Below are positions 1 through 8,475 of a DNA stretch of 26,345 nt, in pieces. The position numbers and the translations under genes were made by a program. The first letter of the stretch is position 1. Each line of letters starts with the position of its first letter. A model generated the notes under the pieces. The model saw only the letters and a program-made list of their open reading frames with translations, was not told where the DNA came from and ran no database searches. Source of the stretch: CAZGUH01 sp964529005 (lineage in GTDB: Bacteria > Actinomycetota > Acidimicrobiia > Acidimicrobiales > Ilumatobacteraceae); the NCBI GenBank assembly GCA_964529005.1, contig CAZGUH010000049.1, forward strand, positions 1 through 26,345. Reading direction: 5' to 3'.

Positions 1-1
1 C

Positions 2-34
2 GTCATCGCCACCATCATCCTCTGGCTCCGATGA
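2..34 (+). CDS. C-terminal tail of an upstream gene, possibly a membrane protein (partial)
   Basis: Read in the second frame, the first bases give VIATIILWLR followed by TGA at 32-34. Nine of the ten codons end in G or C, as in the confirmed genes here, and the residues are hydrophobic like the end of a membrane helix. The TGA overlaps an ATG at 31 in an ATGA arrangement, but the bases after that ATG have poor codon character, so the overlap may be chance. Only ten residues are visible and no function can be assigned. Confidence 0.35.
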   Translation, partial: VIATIILWLR

Positions 35-91
35 TTCACAGGACACGCCCTAGGCCGCCGGCCGAATTCGCCGCCGGAGAAGCCGTCTCTC

Positions 92-97
92 TAGCTT
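92..97 (+). promoter_or_regulatory. Candidate -10 hexamer for a leaderless start at 106
   Basis: TAGCTT fits the actinobacterial TANNNT -10 pattern and ends 8 bases before the ATG at 106. No Shine-Dalgarno sequence lies at a useful distance from that ATG, so transcription starting on or next to the ATG would explain it. No convincing -35 box is visible. This is inference from spacing only. Confidence 0.25.
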
Positions 98-105
98 TGC
101 TGCGA

Positions 106-1722
106 ATGGAGCCGTGCATCGCCGACTTGCACGAAGCGATCGCGCTCCGCCGCCGGAACGACGAGTGCCTGGTCTTCCGAGACCGGCGGCTCACCTGGGC
201 CGAGGTCACCGATCGCACCCGCCGGCTCGCCAACTTCCTCGTCGACCGCGGCCTCGGCTGCCACGTCGAGCGCGCGAGCCTGGACGATTGGCAGAGCGGC
301 CAGGATCACCTGGCCATCTACCTCCACAACGGCAACGAGTATCTGGAAGCGATGCTCGGCGCGTTCAAGGCCCGCGTCGCTCCCTTCAACGTCAACTACC
401 GCTATGTCGCCGAGGAGCTGCGCTACCTGCTCTACGACGCGCATGCGACAGCCATCGTCGTGCACAGCCAGTTCGCGCCGACGTTGGCCGAGGTGCTCGA
501 CCGCCTGCCCGCCCTCCAGGTGATCCTCCAGGTTCCCGATGCGAGCGGCAACGACCTCTTGCCCGGAGCGCTCTGGTACGAGGACGCGCTCGCCAGCGCG
601 TCCTCGGCGCCGCCGCCGGTGGTGTGCTCTCCCGACGACCTGTACATCCTGTACACGGGGGGCACCACCGGGCGGCCGAAAGGCGTCCTGTGGCGCAACG
701 GTGACGCCAACGTCGAATGCTTCGGCGGCCCGCGCGACGTCACGTCGCTGGAGGGCGCCGCCGCAGCGACGAGCCGCTTTCGCGTGCTGCTCGCCCCGCC
801 GCTGATGCACGGCACGGCGCATTGGGTGGCGATGCGGGCCTGGAACGCAGGCGGCACGGTGTTCATCCCATCGACGCCCGAGCGCCTCGAGCCAGCGCAG
901 ATCTGGCGCCAGATCGAGGAGGAGCGCCTCAACTTCCTGCTGATCGTCGGCGACGCGTTCGCCCGGCCGCTGCTCGACGAGCTCGAGCGCGAGCACTACG
1001 ACCTGTCGAGCCTCACGGTCCTCCTGTCCGGCGGCGCCGCGCTGTCGGCCAACCTCAAGGAGGAGCTTCTGCGCCGGCTGCCGACGACGATGATCGTCGA
1101 CGGGTTGGGCTCGAGCGAGGCGGGCGGCCAGCTGGCGCGGGTCTCCGCCGGCGCGGGCGCGATCTCGGGCATCTTCCCGTTGGAGGACGGCAACCACGTG
1201 CTGTCGGCCGATCTGCGCCGGGTGCTCGCGCCCGGCGACGACGAGATCGGCTGGCTGGCCAAGAGTGGGCGGCTCGCGCTCGGCTACCTCGGCGATCCCG
1301 TCAAGACCCGCCAGACGTATCCGGAGATCGACGGCGTCCGCTACGCCGTGCCGGGCGACCGGGCGCGCCTGCGCGCCGACGGCTTCGTCGAGCTGCACGG
1401 TCGTGATGCGGTGACCATCAACTCGGGCGGCGAGAAGATCTTCGCCGAAGAGGTGGAGGCCGCCATCAAAGCCCACGACGCCGTGTACGACTGCGTGGTC
1501 GCTGGACGTCCGAGCGTTCGATGGGGGCAGGAGGTCGTCGCCATCGTGCGGTTGCGCCCGGGCTACACGGCAACCGCGACCGAGCTGCTCACCGAAGCCG
1601 AACGCCACATCGCGCGCTTCAAGCTTCCGAAGGCGGTGATCGTGGTGCCGGAGATCGTGCGCTCCCCCGCCGGCAAGCCGGACTATCGCTGGGCGCGCCA
1701 GATCGCCGCCGAGGCGCCGTGA
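106..1722 (+). CDS. FadD-like acyl-CoA synthetase (AMP-binding, FadD19-type)
   Basis: This ANL-superfamily ligase probably activates a carboxylic acid with ATP to an acyl-adenylate and then to acyl-CoA in the cytoplasm. The phosphate-binding motif reads YTGGTTGRPKGVLWR. Further motifs are LDGLGSSE-like sequence (VDGLGSSEAGG) before the adenine site, a GRD hinge region followed by INSGGEKIFAEEVE, and the C-terminal SPAGKPDYRWA with the catalytic lysine. YTGGTTG-PKGV-WR and the later GDAFARPL segment recall the mycobacterial FadD19/FadD17 group, which acts on steroid side chains and fatty acids; the substrate here is inferred only. Translation could begin at ATG 31. I prefer ATG 106 because codons 31-105 include AGG, CTA and ACA and have low third-position GC, whereas the family similarity begins right after 106. 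From 106 the product is 538 residues, close to the family norm. It is tail-to-tail with the small gene that follows. Confidence 0.88.
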   Translation: MEPCIADLHEAIALRRRNDECLVFRDRRLTWAEVTDRTRRLANFLVDRGLGCHVERASLDDWQSGQDHLAIYLHNGNEYLEAMLGAFKARVAPFNVNYRYVAEELRYLLYDAHATAIVVHSQFAPTLAEVLDRLPALQVILQVPDASGNDLLPGALWYEDALASASSAPPPVVCSPDDLYILYTGGTTGRPKGVLWRNGDANVECFGGPRDVTSLEGAAAATSRFRVLLAPPLMHGTAHWVAMRAWNAGGTVFIPSTPERLEPAQIWRQIEEERLNFLLIVGDAFARPLLDELEREHYDLSSLTVLLSGGAALSANLKEELLRRLPTTMIVDGLGSSEAGGQLARVSAGAGAISGIFPLEDGNHVLSADLRRVLAPGDDEIGWLAKSGRLALGYLGDPVKTRQTYPEIDGVRYAVPGDRARLRADGFVELHGRDAVTINSGGEKIFAEEVEAAIKAHDAVYDCVVAGRPSVRWGQEVVAIVRLRPGYTATATELLTEAERHIARFKLPKAVIVVPEIVRSPAGKPDYRWARQIAAEAP

Positions 1723-1734
1723 GCCCGGTCGCTG

Positions 1735-1950
1735 TCAACCGCCCGGCGGCGTCGCCCTCTGGCGCGCCAGCGCCATGAACTCGGCCGCCTTGGCCTCCAT
1801 GCGGTCGCGATCCAGCCGGCTGAGGCCGTGCACGCGCGCGGCGCTCTCGTGCGACACCGCGCACGTGCCGTTCTTCGCCAGGTCGGCGATCATCGGGCGC
1901 TGCGCCCAGGTGTCGGGCGCGCTCACCTGGCGGGCAGCTTTCTGCGTCAA
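1735..1950 (-). CDS. Small hypothetical protein
   Basis: A 71-codon reading frame lies between the acyl-CoA ligase (6-base-scale gap stop to stop) and menG, from which it diverges. Starting at TTG 1950 it has strong third-position G/C bias in nearly every codon, which supports real coding; the other strand in this gap is weaker. A GTG at 1926 is an alternative start. The product is hydrophilic and predicted helical, with a segment reading DRDRMEAKAAEFMALARQR near the end. It has no signal peptide or membrane helix. I do not recognise the family. The gene lacks a clear ribosome binding site, so both the start and the reality of the gene are uncertain. Confidence 0.5.
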   Translation of the reverse strand: MTQKAARQVSAPDTWAQRPMIADLAKNGTCAVSHESAARVHGLSRLDRDRMEAKAAEFMALARQRATPPGG

Positions 1951-1954
1951 CTTC

Positions 1955-1960
1955 GGAGGG
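1955..1960 (+). promoter_or_regulatory. Ribosome binding site that fixes the menG start
   Basis: GGAGGG sits 7 bases before the TTG at 1968. It would be 16 bases from the next candidate start, a GTG at 1977, so it decides in favour of the TTG start. Confidence 0.7.
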
Positions 1961-1967
1961 CCCTAGT

Positions 1968-2690
1968 TTGGAGACGGTGACGAGCCGTGCGGCGTGGGAC
2001 CGCGACACCCTGCCCGAGGGCGACGACAAGCGCGCTGCGGTGAAGGACATGTTCGACGCTGTCGCGCCGCGCTACGACCTCGTCAACCGCATCATGACGT
2101 TCCGGCTCGACGTGCGATGGCGGCGCATGGCCGTGCGCGAGCTCGCGCTCCCCGCCGGCGCGACGGTGCTGGACCTGGCGAGCGGCACCGGCGACCTGTG
2201 CATCGATCTGACTCGCGCCGGCGCGCGGCCGATCTCGGTCGACTTCAGCATCGGCATGCTGCGCGCCGATCGCAGCGGCGCCCCCCGGGTGCAGGCCGAC
2301 GTCCTGTGCCTCCCGGCGCCGGCGGCCAGCGTGGACGGCGTCACGTGCGGGTTCGCGCTGCGCAACCTCGTCGACCTCCCGGCGTTCTTCCGCGAGCTCG
2401 GCCGCGTCGTGCGGCCCGGCGGGCGCATCGCCTTGCTCGACGTGGCAATCCCGAGGAACCCGGTCATGCGCTGGGGCCACAGCGTGTACTTCGGCAAGGT
2501 CGTGCCGCGCATCGGGGGGCTGTTCAGCGACCGAGCCGCGTACCGCTACCTGCCCAAGAGCGTCGCCTACCTGCCGAGCGGTGAGCGCATGGAGGCCGAT
2601 CTGCGCTCCGCAGGATTCTCCGACACCACCCACCGGCTGCTGTCGGGCGGCATCACACAGCTGCTCGTCGGCACCCGCGACGCGGGATGA
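1968..2690 (+). CDS. menG: Demethylmenaquinone methyltransferase (UbiE/MenG)
   Basis: This enzyme methylates demethylmenaquinone with S-adenosylmethionine, the last step of menaquinone synthesis. The SAM-binding motif VLDLASGTGDL lies at residues 67-77. It is followed by family-typical blocks: FALRNLVDLPAFFRELGRVV, a RPGGRIALLDV strand, and RYLPKSVAYLPSGERM near the C terminus, which matches the UbiE/MenG signature with RYLP-S. At 240 residues it has the normal length. The TTG start is supported by a GGAGGG ribosome binding site 7 bases upstream. Its stop overlaps the start of menF (ATGA), so the two are probably translated together. I choose MenG over UbiE function because the neighbours are menaquinone genes and no ubiquinone genes are seen. 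Confidence 0.93.
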   Translation: METVTSRAAWDRDTLPEGDDKRAAVKDMFDAVAPRYDLVNRIMTFRLDVRWRRMAVRELALPAGATVLDLASGTGDLCIDLTRAGARPISVDFSIGMLRADRSGAPRVQADVLCLPAPAASVDGVTCGFALRNLVDLPAFFRELGRVVRPGGRIALLDVAIPRNPVMRWGHSVYFGKVVPRIGGLFSDRAAYRYLPKSVAYLPSGERMEADLRSAGFSDTTHRLLSGGITQLLVGTRDAG

Positions 2691-3862
2691 AGGCGGTCTC
2701 GCGACCGCTCGACGCCGCGGTCGACCTCAACGACGTCGCCCGCGGTGACGGTGTGCTGTTCGTGCGTGACGGCGTGGGCTTCGCCGGGCGCGGCGAGGCC
2801 GCTCGTGTGGACGACGGCGCGGCGCTCGAGTTCCTGCGATCGATCGACCACGACGGCCCGGACGACGCCGGTCCGCTCGCCGTGGGATGCGTGCCGTTCC
2901 GACCGGGCGCGCCCGCCGAGCTGATCGTGCCGGCCACGATCGTGCGCAAGAACGCCGACGGGACCGCGTGGATCACGCACGTCGGAGACGGCGCACCGAC
3001 CGACATCCATGCCGTCGCGCCGCCGATCCCGCGTGCCGATACGTTCCGCATCGAGCCGATCACCTCGATCGACACGTACCTCGCCGCCGTCGAGGCGGTG
3101 CGCGACGCGGTGCGCGCCGGCGAGCTCGTCAAGGCCGTCGTCGCCCGCGACGTGCGCGTCACGTCGGACGCGCCGTTCGACGTGCACGGTGTGCTGCTGC
3201 GCTTGCGGGCCAGCTTCGGCAGCAGCTTCCGGTTCAGCGTCGACGGGTTCATCGGCGCCTCGCCGGAGCTGCTCGTCGCGGTCGACGGGACGACCGTGCG
3301 CAGCTACCCGCTCGCCGGGACCGCGCCGCGCACCGGCGATCCCGTCACCGACGATCGTCTCGCCGCGGATCTGGTCGCCAGCACGAAGAACCAGCTCGAG
3401 CACCGGGTCGTGATCGACATGGTGCACGACACGCTGTTGCCCTGGTGCAGTTACCTCGACTGGGAGCCGGAGCCCGGCATCGTGCGGGTGGCGAACGTGC
3501 AGCACCTGGGAACGATGATCGAGGGCCGCCTGTCGCAGCCGCGGCCCAGCGTCCTCGAGTTGGTGCGGGCGCTGAGTCCCACACCCGCGCTCGGCGGTCA
3601 CCCGCGCGACGCGGCGCTCGAGCTGCTCGACAAGGTGGAAGGGTTCGATCGCGGCCGCTACGGCGGCGCCGTCGGATGGGTCGACGCCGCCGGGAACGGC
3701 ACGTGGGCGGTGGCGATCCGGTGCGCGCAGCTGTCCGACGACCGGACGCAGGCGCGCCTGTTCGCGGGCGGGGGCATCGTCGGCGACAGCGAGCCGTTGG
3801 CGGAGCTGGCCGAGACGCAGGCCAAGCTCCAGGCGATGCTCAGCGCGCTGGTGCGCGCCTGA
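2687..3862 (+). CDS. menF: Isochorismate synthase (chorismate-binding enzyme)
   Basis: It converts chorismate to isochorismate, the committed entry to menaquinone synthesis. The chorismate-binding fold is evident in the C-terminal two thirds: GELVKAVVARDV carries the general-base lysine (K149), GASPELLV the general-acid glutamate (E194), then YPLAGTAPR, LVASTKNQLEHR, SPTPALGGHPR and FAGGGIVGDSEP. These are the hallmarks of the MenF/EntC/DhbC group; anthranilate synthases differ around the lysine. The 391-residue length fits an isochorismate synthase. EntC-type use for a siderophore is possible in principle, but the gene overlaps menG by four bases and faces menD, so menaquinone is the likely pathway. 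It ends 6 bases before the stop of the convergent menD. Confidence 0.92.
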   Translation: MKAVSRPLDAAVDLNDVARGDGVLFVRDGVGFAGRGEAARVDDGAALEFLRSIDHDGPDDAGPLAVGCVPFRPGAPAELIVPATIVRKNADGTAWITHVGDGAPTDIHAVAPPIPRADTFRIEPITSIDTYLAAVEAVRDAVRAGELVKAVVARDVRVTSDAPFDVHGVLLRLRASFGSSFRFSVDGFIGASPELLVAVDGTTVRSYPLAGTAPRTGDPVTDDRLAADLVASTKNQLEHRVVIDMVHDTLLPWCSYLDWEPEPGIVRVANVQHLGTMIEGRLSQPRPSVLELVRALSPTPALGGHPRDAALELLDKVEGFDRGRYGGAVGWVDAAGNGTWAVAIRCAQLSDDRTQARLFAGGGIVGDSEPLAELAETQAKLQAMLSALVRA

Positions 3863-3868
3863 GCCGGA

Positions 3869-5563
3869 CTACGGGCGCTCGTCGAGGGCGGCCGCGACCG
3901 CCGCGTTGAGGGCAGCGTGCACGCGGACGTTGGCCGCTCGGTCGGTGACGACCCGCACGACCCACGGACCGGGCTCGGCGAGCGCCTTGGCCAGTTCGGG
4001 CCCCTCGGCGATGGTGCGCGCGGCGATGCCGTACGACGCCGCGAGGCCGACCGCATCGACACCGTGCGGCGTGCCGAAGAGCTGCTCGAAGCGATCCGCC
4101 GGCAGCGCCGCCGCCTGTGGGAGGAACGAGAAGATGCCGCCACCGTCGTTGTCGACGACCACCGCCCGCAGATCGACCCCACGCCCGGCGAGGGCCATCA
4201 ACCCGTTCGAGTCGTGGGCGAAGGCGATGTCTCCGATCAGCAGCCCGACGGGACGGCCCGTGGCGAGGCCGACACCGACGGCCGTGGAGACGACGCCGTC
4301 GATGCCGTTGACGCCGCGGTTCGACAGCACGCGCACGGACGACGACAGGTCGCCGAACCACTCGACGTCGCGCACCGGCATGGACGACGACGTGACGAGC
4401 GACGAGCCCGCCGGGAGCCCGCGCACGACAGCCCGGGCGACGGCCGGCTCGCTGAGGGAGGGCTGCTCGGCCAGCGCGGCGTCGATCGCGGCCGTGGCCC
4501 GCTCCGACGCGTGCCGCCATCGCGCCATCCACGGCGTGCCGGTCGCGCCCCGCACACACCGCGCGAGCGCACGGCACACCGACGACGGATCGGCGATCAC
4601 GTGCTGGGCCACAGCGTGATCCGGGTCGATCACCGGCCCCGGCGAGACCTGCACGATCGTGGCGCCGGTCCCCGCCAGCCATTCGGCGAGCACCTTCGAC
4701 GCGGGCGGATGGCCGAGGCGCAACACCGCCACCGGCGTGTGGTCGCGTGCGAACCCGCGGTGCCGCAGGATCGCGTCGAACGCGGCGACGGCCGACGCCA
4801 GCGCGCCGCATCCGGACAACGGATCGGCGAGCACCGGCCACCCGATCGCGGCCGAGAGCTCACCGACCGCTCCAGGATCGCCCGCGCCCCGGCCGGCGAC
4901 GATGATGCCCCGCGGGGAGTCGAGGGCAGCGGCGAGGCGAGCCACGTCCGCGTCGTCGACGACGATCCGCCCGGCGAATCCCGCCCGCGGCCCGGCGGGC
5001 GGCAGCTCGCCCGCGCGTCCGACGAGCGGTTCGCGGAACGGCAGGTTGAGGTGAACCGGCCCGGGCGACGTCCCGATCGTGGCGTCGACCGCGCGCGCGG
5101 CGAGCGAGCGCCACGTGTGGCGCGTGGCGTCGTCAGGCACGCCGCCGTCGTGGAACCATCGCACCGACCGGCCGAACAGGTGCGTCTGGTCGATCGTCTG
5201 CGCGGCGGACACGTCGCGCAGCTCGGCCGGGCGGTCGGCGGTGAGGACGAGCAGCGGAACGCCGGCGATCCCCGCCTCGACGACCGCGGGGTGGAAGTTC
5301 GCTGCCGCCGTGCCGCTGGTGCACAGCACCACGGCCGGCACGCCGGTCGCCAACCCGATGCCGAGCGCGGCGAACGCTGCCGATCGTTCGTCGTGGAAGA
5401 CCTGGACGTCGACGTCGGGACGGGCAGCGAGCGCGAGCGCCATCGGCGTCGAGCGTGATCCAGGGGCCACCACCGCGTGGCGCACACCGCGGCGGACCCA
5501 CTCGTCGACCAACGTCGCGCAGAACGTCGCCTGCTGGTCGGCCGGATCCGATCGCTGCGTCAC
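3869..5563 (-). CDS. menD: SEPHCHC synthase (MenD)
   Basis: This thiamine-diphosphate enzyme joins 2-oxoglutarate (after decarboxylation) to isochorismate to give SEPHCHC. The N-terminal ThDP pyrimidine domain contains VVAPGSRSTPMALAL and FHDERSAAF with the activating glutamate E59, then LCTSGTAAANFHPAVVEA. The C-terminal cofactor domain contains SSMPVRDVEWF, SNRGVNGIDG and the metal-binding LLIGDIAFAHDSNGL. The frame stays open upstream to 5692, but the GTG at 5563 gives a 564-residue protein aligned with known MenD N termini, and the extra upstream codons lie on top of menH. An AGGA lies only 3 bases before the GTG. It is tail-to-tail with menF (6 bases) and head-to-head with menH (about 19 bases or fewer). 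Confidence 0.93.
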   Translation of the reverse strand: MTQRSDPADQQATFCATLVDEWVRRGVRHAVVAPGSRSTPMALALAARPDVDVQVFHDERSAAFAALGIGLATGVPAVVLCTSGTAAANFHPAVVEAGIAGVPLLVLTADRPAELRDVSAAQTIDQTHLFGRSVRWFHDGGVPDDATRHTWRSLAARAVDATIGTSPGPVHLNLPFREPLVGRAGELPPAGPRAGFAGRIVVDDADVARLAAALDSPRGIIVAGRGAGDPGAVGELSAAIGWPVLADPLSGCGALASAVAAFDAILRHRGFARDHTPVAVLRLGHPPASKVLAEWLAGTGATIVQVSPGPVIDPDHAVAQHVIADPSSVCRALARCVRGATGTPWMARWRHASERATAAIDAALAEQPSLSEPAVARAVVRGLPAGSSLVTSSSMPVRDVEWFGDLSSSVRVLSNRGVNGIDGVVSTAVGVGLATGRPVGLLIGDIAFAHDSNGLMALAGRGVDLRAVVVDNDGGGIFSFLPQAAALPADRFEQLFGTPHGVDAVGLAASYGIAARTIAEGPELAKALAEPGPWVVRVVTDRAANVRVHAALNAAVAAALDERP

Positions 5564-5569
5564 GAGTCC

Positions 5570-5575
5570 TATCGT
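5570..5575 (+). promoter_or_regulatory. Candidate -10 hexamer for leaderless menH
   Basis: TATCGT matches TANNNT and ends 7 bases before the ATG at 5583. No Shine-Dalgarno site precedes this ATG. The hexamer lies inside the tiny gap between the divergent menD and menH starts, so any -35 contact would have to fall within menD coding sequence. Confidence 0.3.
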
Positions 5576-5582
5576 GGCATCG

Positions 5583-6386
5583 ATGAGCTCTTCGGCCGCA
5601 GCCACCGGAGCGTCGTGGCGGCCGCTCGCCGGCCCGCTCGCCGCCGAGGTCGCCGGCGCCGGGCCGCGGCTCGTGTTCGTGCACGGCTTCACCCAGACCC
5701 GGCGGTCGTGGCTGCCGGTCGCCGAGCACTTCGTGCGCCACTACCAGGTGATGCTCGTCGATGCGCCCGGCCACGGCGGCTCGTCCGGCATCCGCGCCGA
5801 CCTGCGCCGCGGCGCCGACCTGCTCGCCGCCACCGGGGGCCGCGCCACCTACATCGGGTACTCGATGGGCGGCCGCCTGTGCCTGCACCTGGCGCTCGCC
5901 TACCCCCACCACGTCGACCGCCTGGTGCTGCTCGGCGCGACCGCGGGCATCCTCGACGACGACGAACGGCTCGCACGCCGTCAAGCCGACCATCGCCTCG
6001 CCGCCGAGATCGAGCGCGACGGGGTCGAGCCGTTCATCGAGCGATGGCTCGCCACGCCGCTGTTCGCCCACCTCGCACTCGACAGCGCCGACATCGCCAG
6101 CAGGATCCATGGCAACTCCGCCGCGGGCCTGGCCAGCAGCCTGCGCCTCGCCGGAACGGGCGAGCAGTTGCCGCTGTGGGACCGCCTGGCAGAACTCGGC
6201 ATGCCGACGTTGATCCTCGCCGGCGAGCACGACACGAAGTTCACCGCGCTCGGTCAGCACATGGCCGACCTGATCGGCGACGACGCGCGCTTCGCCACGA
6301 TCCACCGCGCCGGCCATGCCGCCCACCTGGAGCAGCCGACGCAGGTGATCACCCGCCTGGAGGCGTTCCTCGGCGGCGTGCCGTAG
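5583..6386 (+). CDS. menH: SHCHC synthase, MenH-type alpha/beta hydrolase
   Basis: The predicted role is to eliminate pyruvate from SEPHCHC to give SHCHC. The alpha/beta-hydrolase fold is clear: the oxyanion strand VFVHGFTQTRRSW, the nucleophile elbow GYSMGGR (S94), the acid in LAGEHDTKF (D217) and the base in RAGHAAHLEQP (H245). The HGF-T--SW and GYSMGGR-L combination is characteristic of MenH and not of general hydrolases. From ATG 5583 the protein has 267 residues, typical of MenH. A GTG at 5574 is in frame and could add three residues. It lies between menD (divergent) and menA (convergent, 6-base gap), which strengthens the assignment; E. coli also places menH beside menD. Confidence 0.88.
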   Translation: MSSSAAATGASWRPLAGPLAAEVAGAGPRLVFVHGFTQTRRSWLPVAEHFVRHYQVMLVDAPGHGGSSGIRADLRRGADLLAATGGRATYIGYSMGGRLCLHLALAYPHHVDRLVLLGATAGILDDDERLARRQADHRLAAEIERDGVEPFIERWLATPLFAHLALDSADIASRIHGNSAAGLASSLRLAGTGEQLPLWDRLAELGMPTLILAGEHDTKFTALGQHMADLIGDDARFATIHRAGHAAHLEQPTQVITRLEAFLGGVP

Positions 6387-6392
6387 CCGGCG

Positions 6393-7259
6393 TCAGGCGC
6401 CGAGGGCGAGACCGATTGCGACGAGCGCGCCGGCCACGAGTTGCACGCGCGCGGTGCCGGCGAGCACCGCGATCAACGCCCGTCCCGACGCCCCGGACGC
6501 CACCGCGCGCGCCGGCGGCGCGATCAGCGGAACGGCCAGCAGCACCAGCACGGCGGGCCAGCGCCAGAACGCGCACAGCAGGGCGAGCACGACGCCCACG
6601 ATCAAGAGCGTGAGATAGAGGCCGCGGGTGTTCCGGTCGCCGAGGCGCACCGCCAGCGTGCGCTTGCCGGCGACGGTGTCGGTCGGGATGTCGCGCAGGT
6701 TGTTGATCACGAGCAACGCGCACGCCCACGACCCTGCGGCGCAGCCGGCCACGACCGCCAGCGCGGGGATCCGCTCGATCACGACGAACGTCGTGCCGAC
6801 CGTTGCCACCACACCGAAGAACACGAAGACGAACACCTCGCCGAGGCCGAGGTATCCGTACGGCTTCGGGCCGCCGGTGTAGAACCAGGCGGACGCGACG
6901 CTCGCCGCGCCGACCAGGAGCAGCCACCACGACGTCGTGGCGGCGAGCAGCAACCCGGCCGCGCCGGCGACGCCGAACGCCAGGAACGCGGCACGCTTCA
7001 CCGCGGGAGCGGGGGCCAGCCCCGACGCCACGAGCCGCACGGGTCCGACACGGCCGTCGTCCGTGCCCCGGACGCCGTCGCTGTAGTCGTTGGCGTAGTT
7101 CACCCCGACCTGGAGCGCCACGCTGACAACCAGCGCCACCGCTGCTCTCCACCACACGGCGCCGGACTCGCCGGCCGCGCATGCCGCGCCGACCGCGACC
7201 GGGACGACCGCGGCGGGCAAGGTGCGCGGGCGCGCTCCGACGACCCATCGATTCGACAT
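6393..7259 (-). CDS. menA: 1,4-dihydroxy-2-naphthoate polyprenyltransferase (MenA)
   Basis: This membrane prenyltransferase attaches the polyprenyl tail to 1,4-dihydroxy-2-naphthoate, giving demethylmenaquinone, which MenG then methylates. The UbiA-family aspartate motifs are NYANDYSDG (residues 54-62, with D58 and D61) and NNLRDIPTD (D190 and D194), followed by AGKRTLAVRLG, all typical of MenA. Roughly eight hydrophobic helices cover the 288 residues. The ATG at 7259 directly precedes the family-typical opening WVVGARPRTLPAAV-P, so the open frame further upstream is not used. No Shine-Dalgarno site is present. A perfect inverted repeat starts only 3 bases before the ATG, which suggests control of this gene. 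The gene is tail-to-tail with menH and head-to-head with menE. Confidence 0.93.
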   Translation of the reverse strand: MSNRWVVGARPRTLPAAVVPVAVGAACAAGESGAVWWRAAVALVVSVALQVGVNYANDYSDGVRGTDDGRVGPVRLVASGLAPAPAVKRAAFLAFGVAGAAGLLLAATTSWWLLLVGAASVASAWFYTGGPKPYGYLGLGEVFVFVFFGVVATVGTTFVVIERIPALAVVAGCAAGSWACALLVINNLRDIPTDTVAGKRTLAVRLGDRNTRGLYLTLLIVGVVLALLCAFWRWPAVLVLLAVPLIAPPARAVASGASGRALIAVLAGTARVQLVAGALVAIGLALGA

Positions 7260-7262
7260 CTG

Positions 7263-7306
7263 GCCAGTCTGGCGCGGCCGGGCGAGCGACGCCGCGCCAG
7301 ACTGGC
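7263..7306. promoter_or_regulatory. 16-bp perfect inverted repeat with paired 11-bp palindromes in the menA-menE intergenic region
   Basis: GCCAGTCTGGCGCGGC at 7263-7278 is exactly complementary to GCCGCGCCAGACTGGC at 7291-7306, with a 12-base loop. Each arm also contains its own palindrome: GCCAG-T-CTGGC at 7263-7273 and GCCAG-A-CTGGC at 7296-7306, with centres 33 bp apart, about three helical turns. The element lies 3 bases before menA and 40 bases before menE. It could be a double operator for a dimeric regulator of both genes, or an RNA hairpin in one or both leaders. The sequence is certain; the function is inference. Confidence 0.6.
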
Positions 7307-7346
7307 GAACCATGCGACACCTGCCCCGTCCCAGGCGGCTCCGGGC

Positions 7347-8468
<1,122 letters not shown>

Positions 8469-8475
8469 CGCGGCG

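Noticed and set aside
5079..5582. Upstream extension of the menH frame by 168 codons
   Set aside because: It lies antisense within menD, and the family similarity begins only after ATG 5583.
6441..7346. Upstream extension of the menE frame across menA
   Set aside because: It is antisense to menA and crosses the intergenic dyad, and its composition is Arg/His/Asp-rich without ANL motifs.
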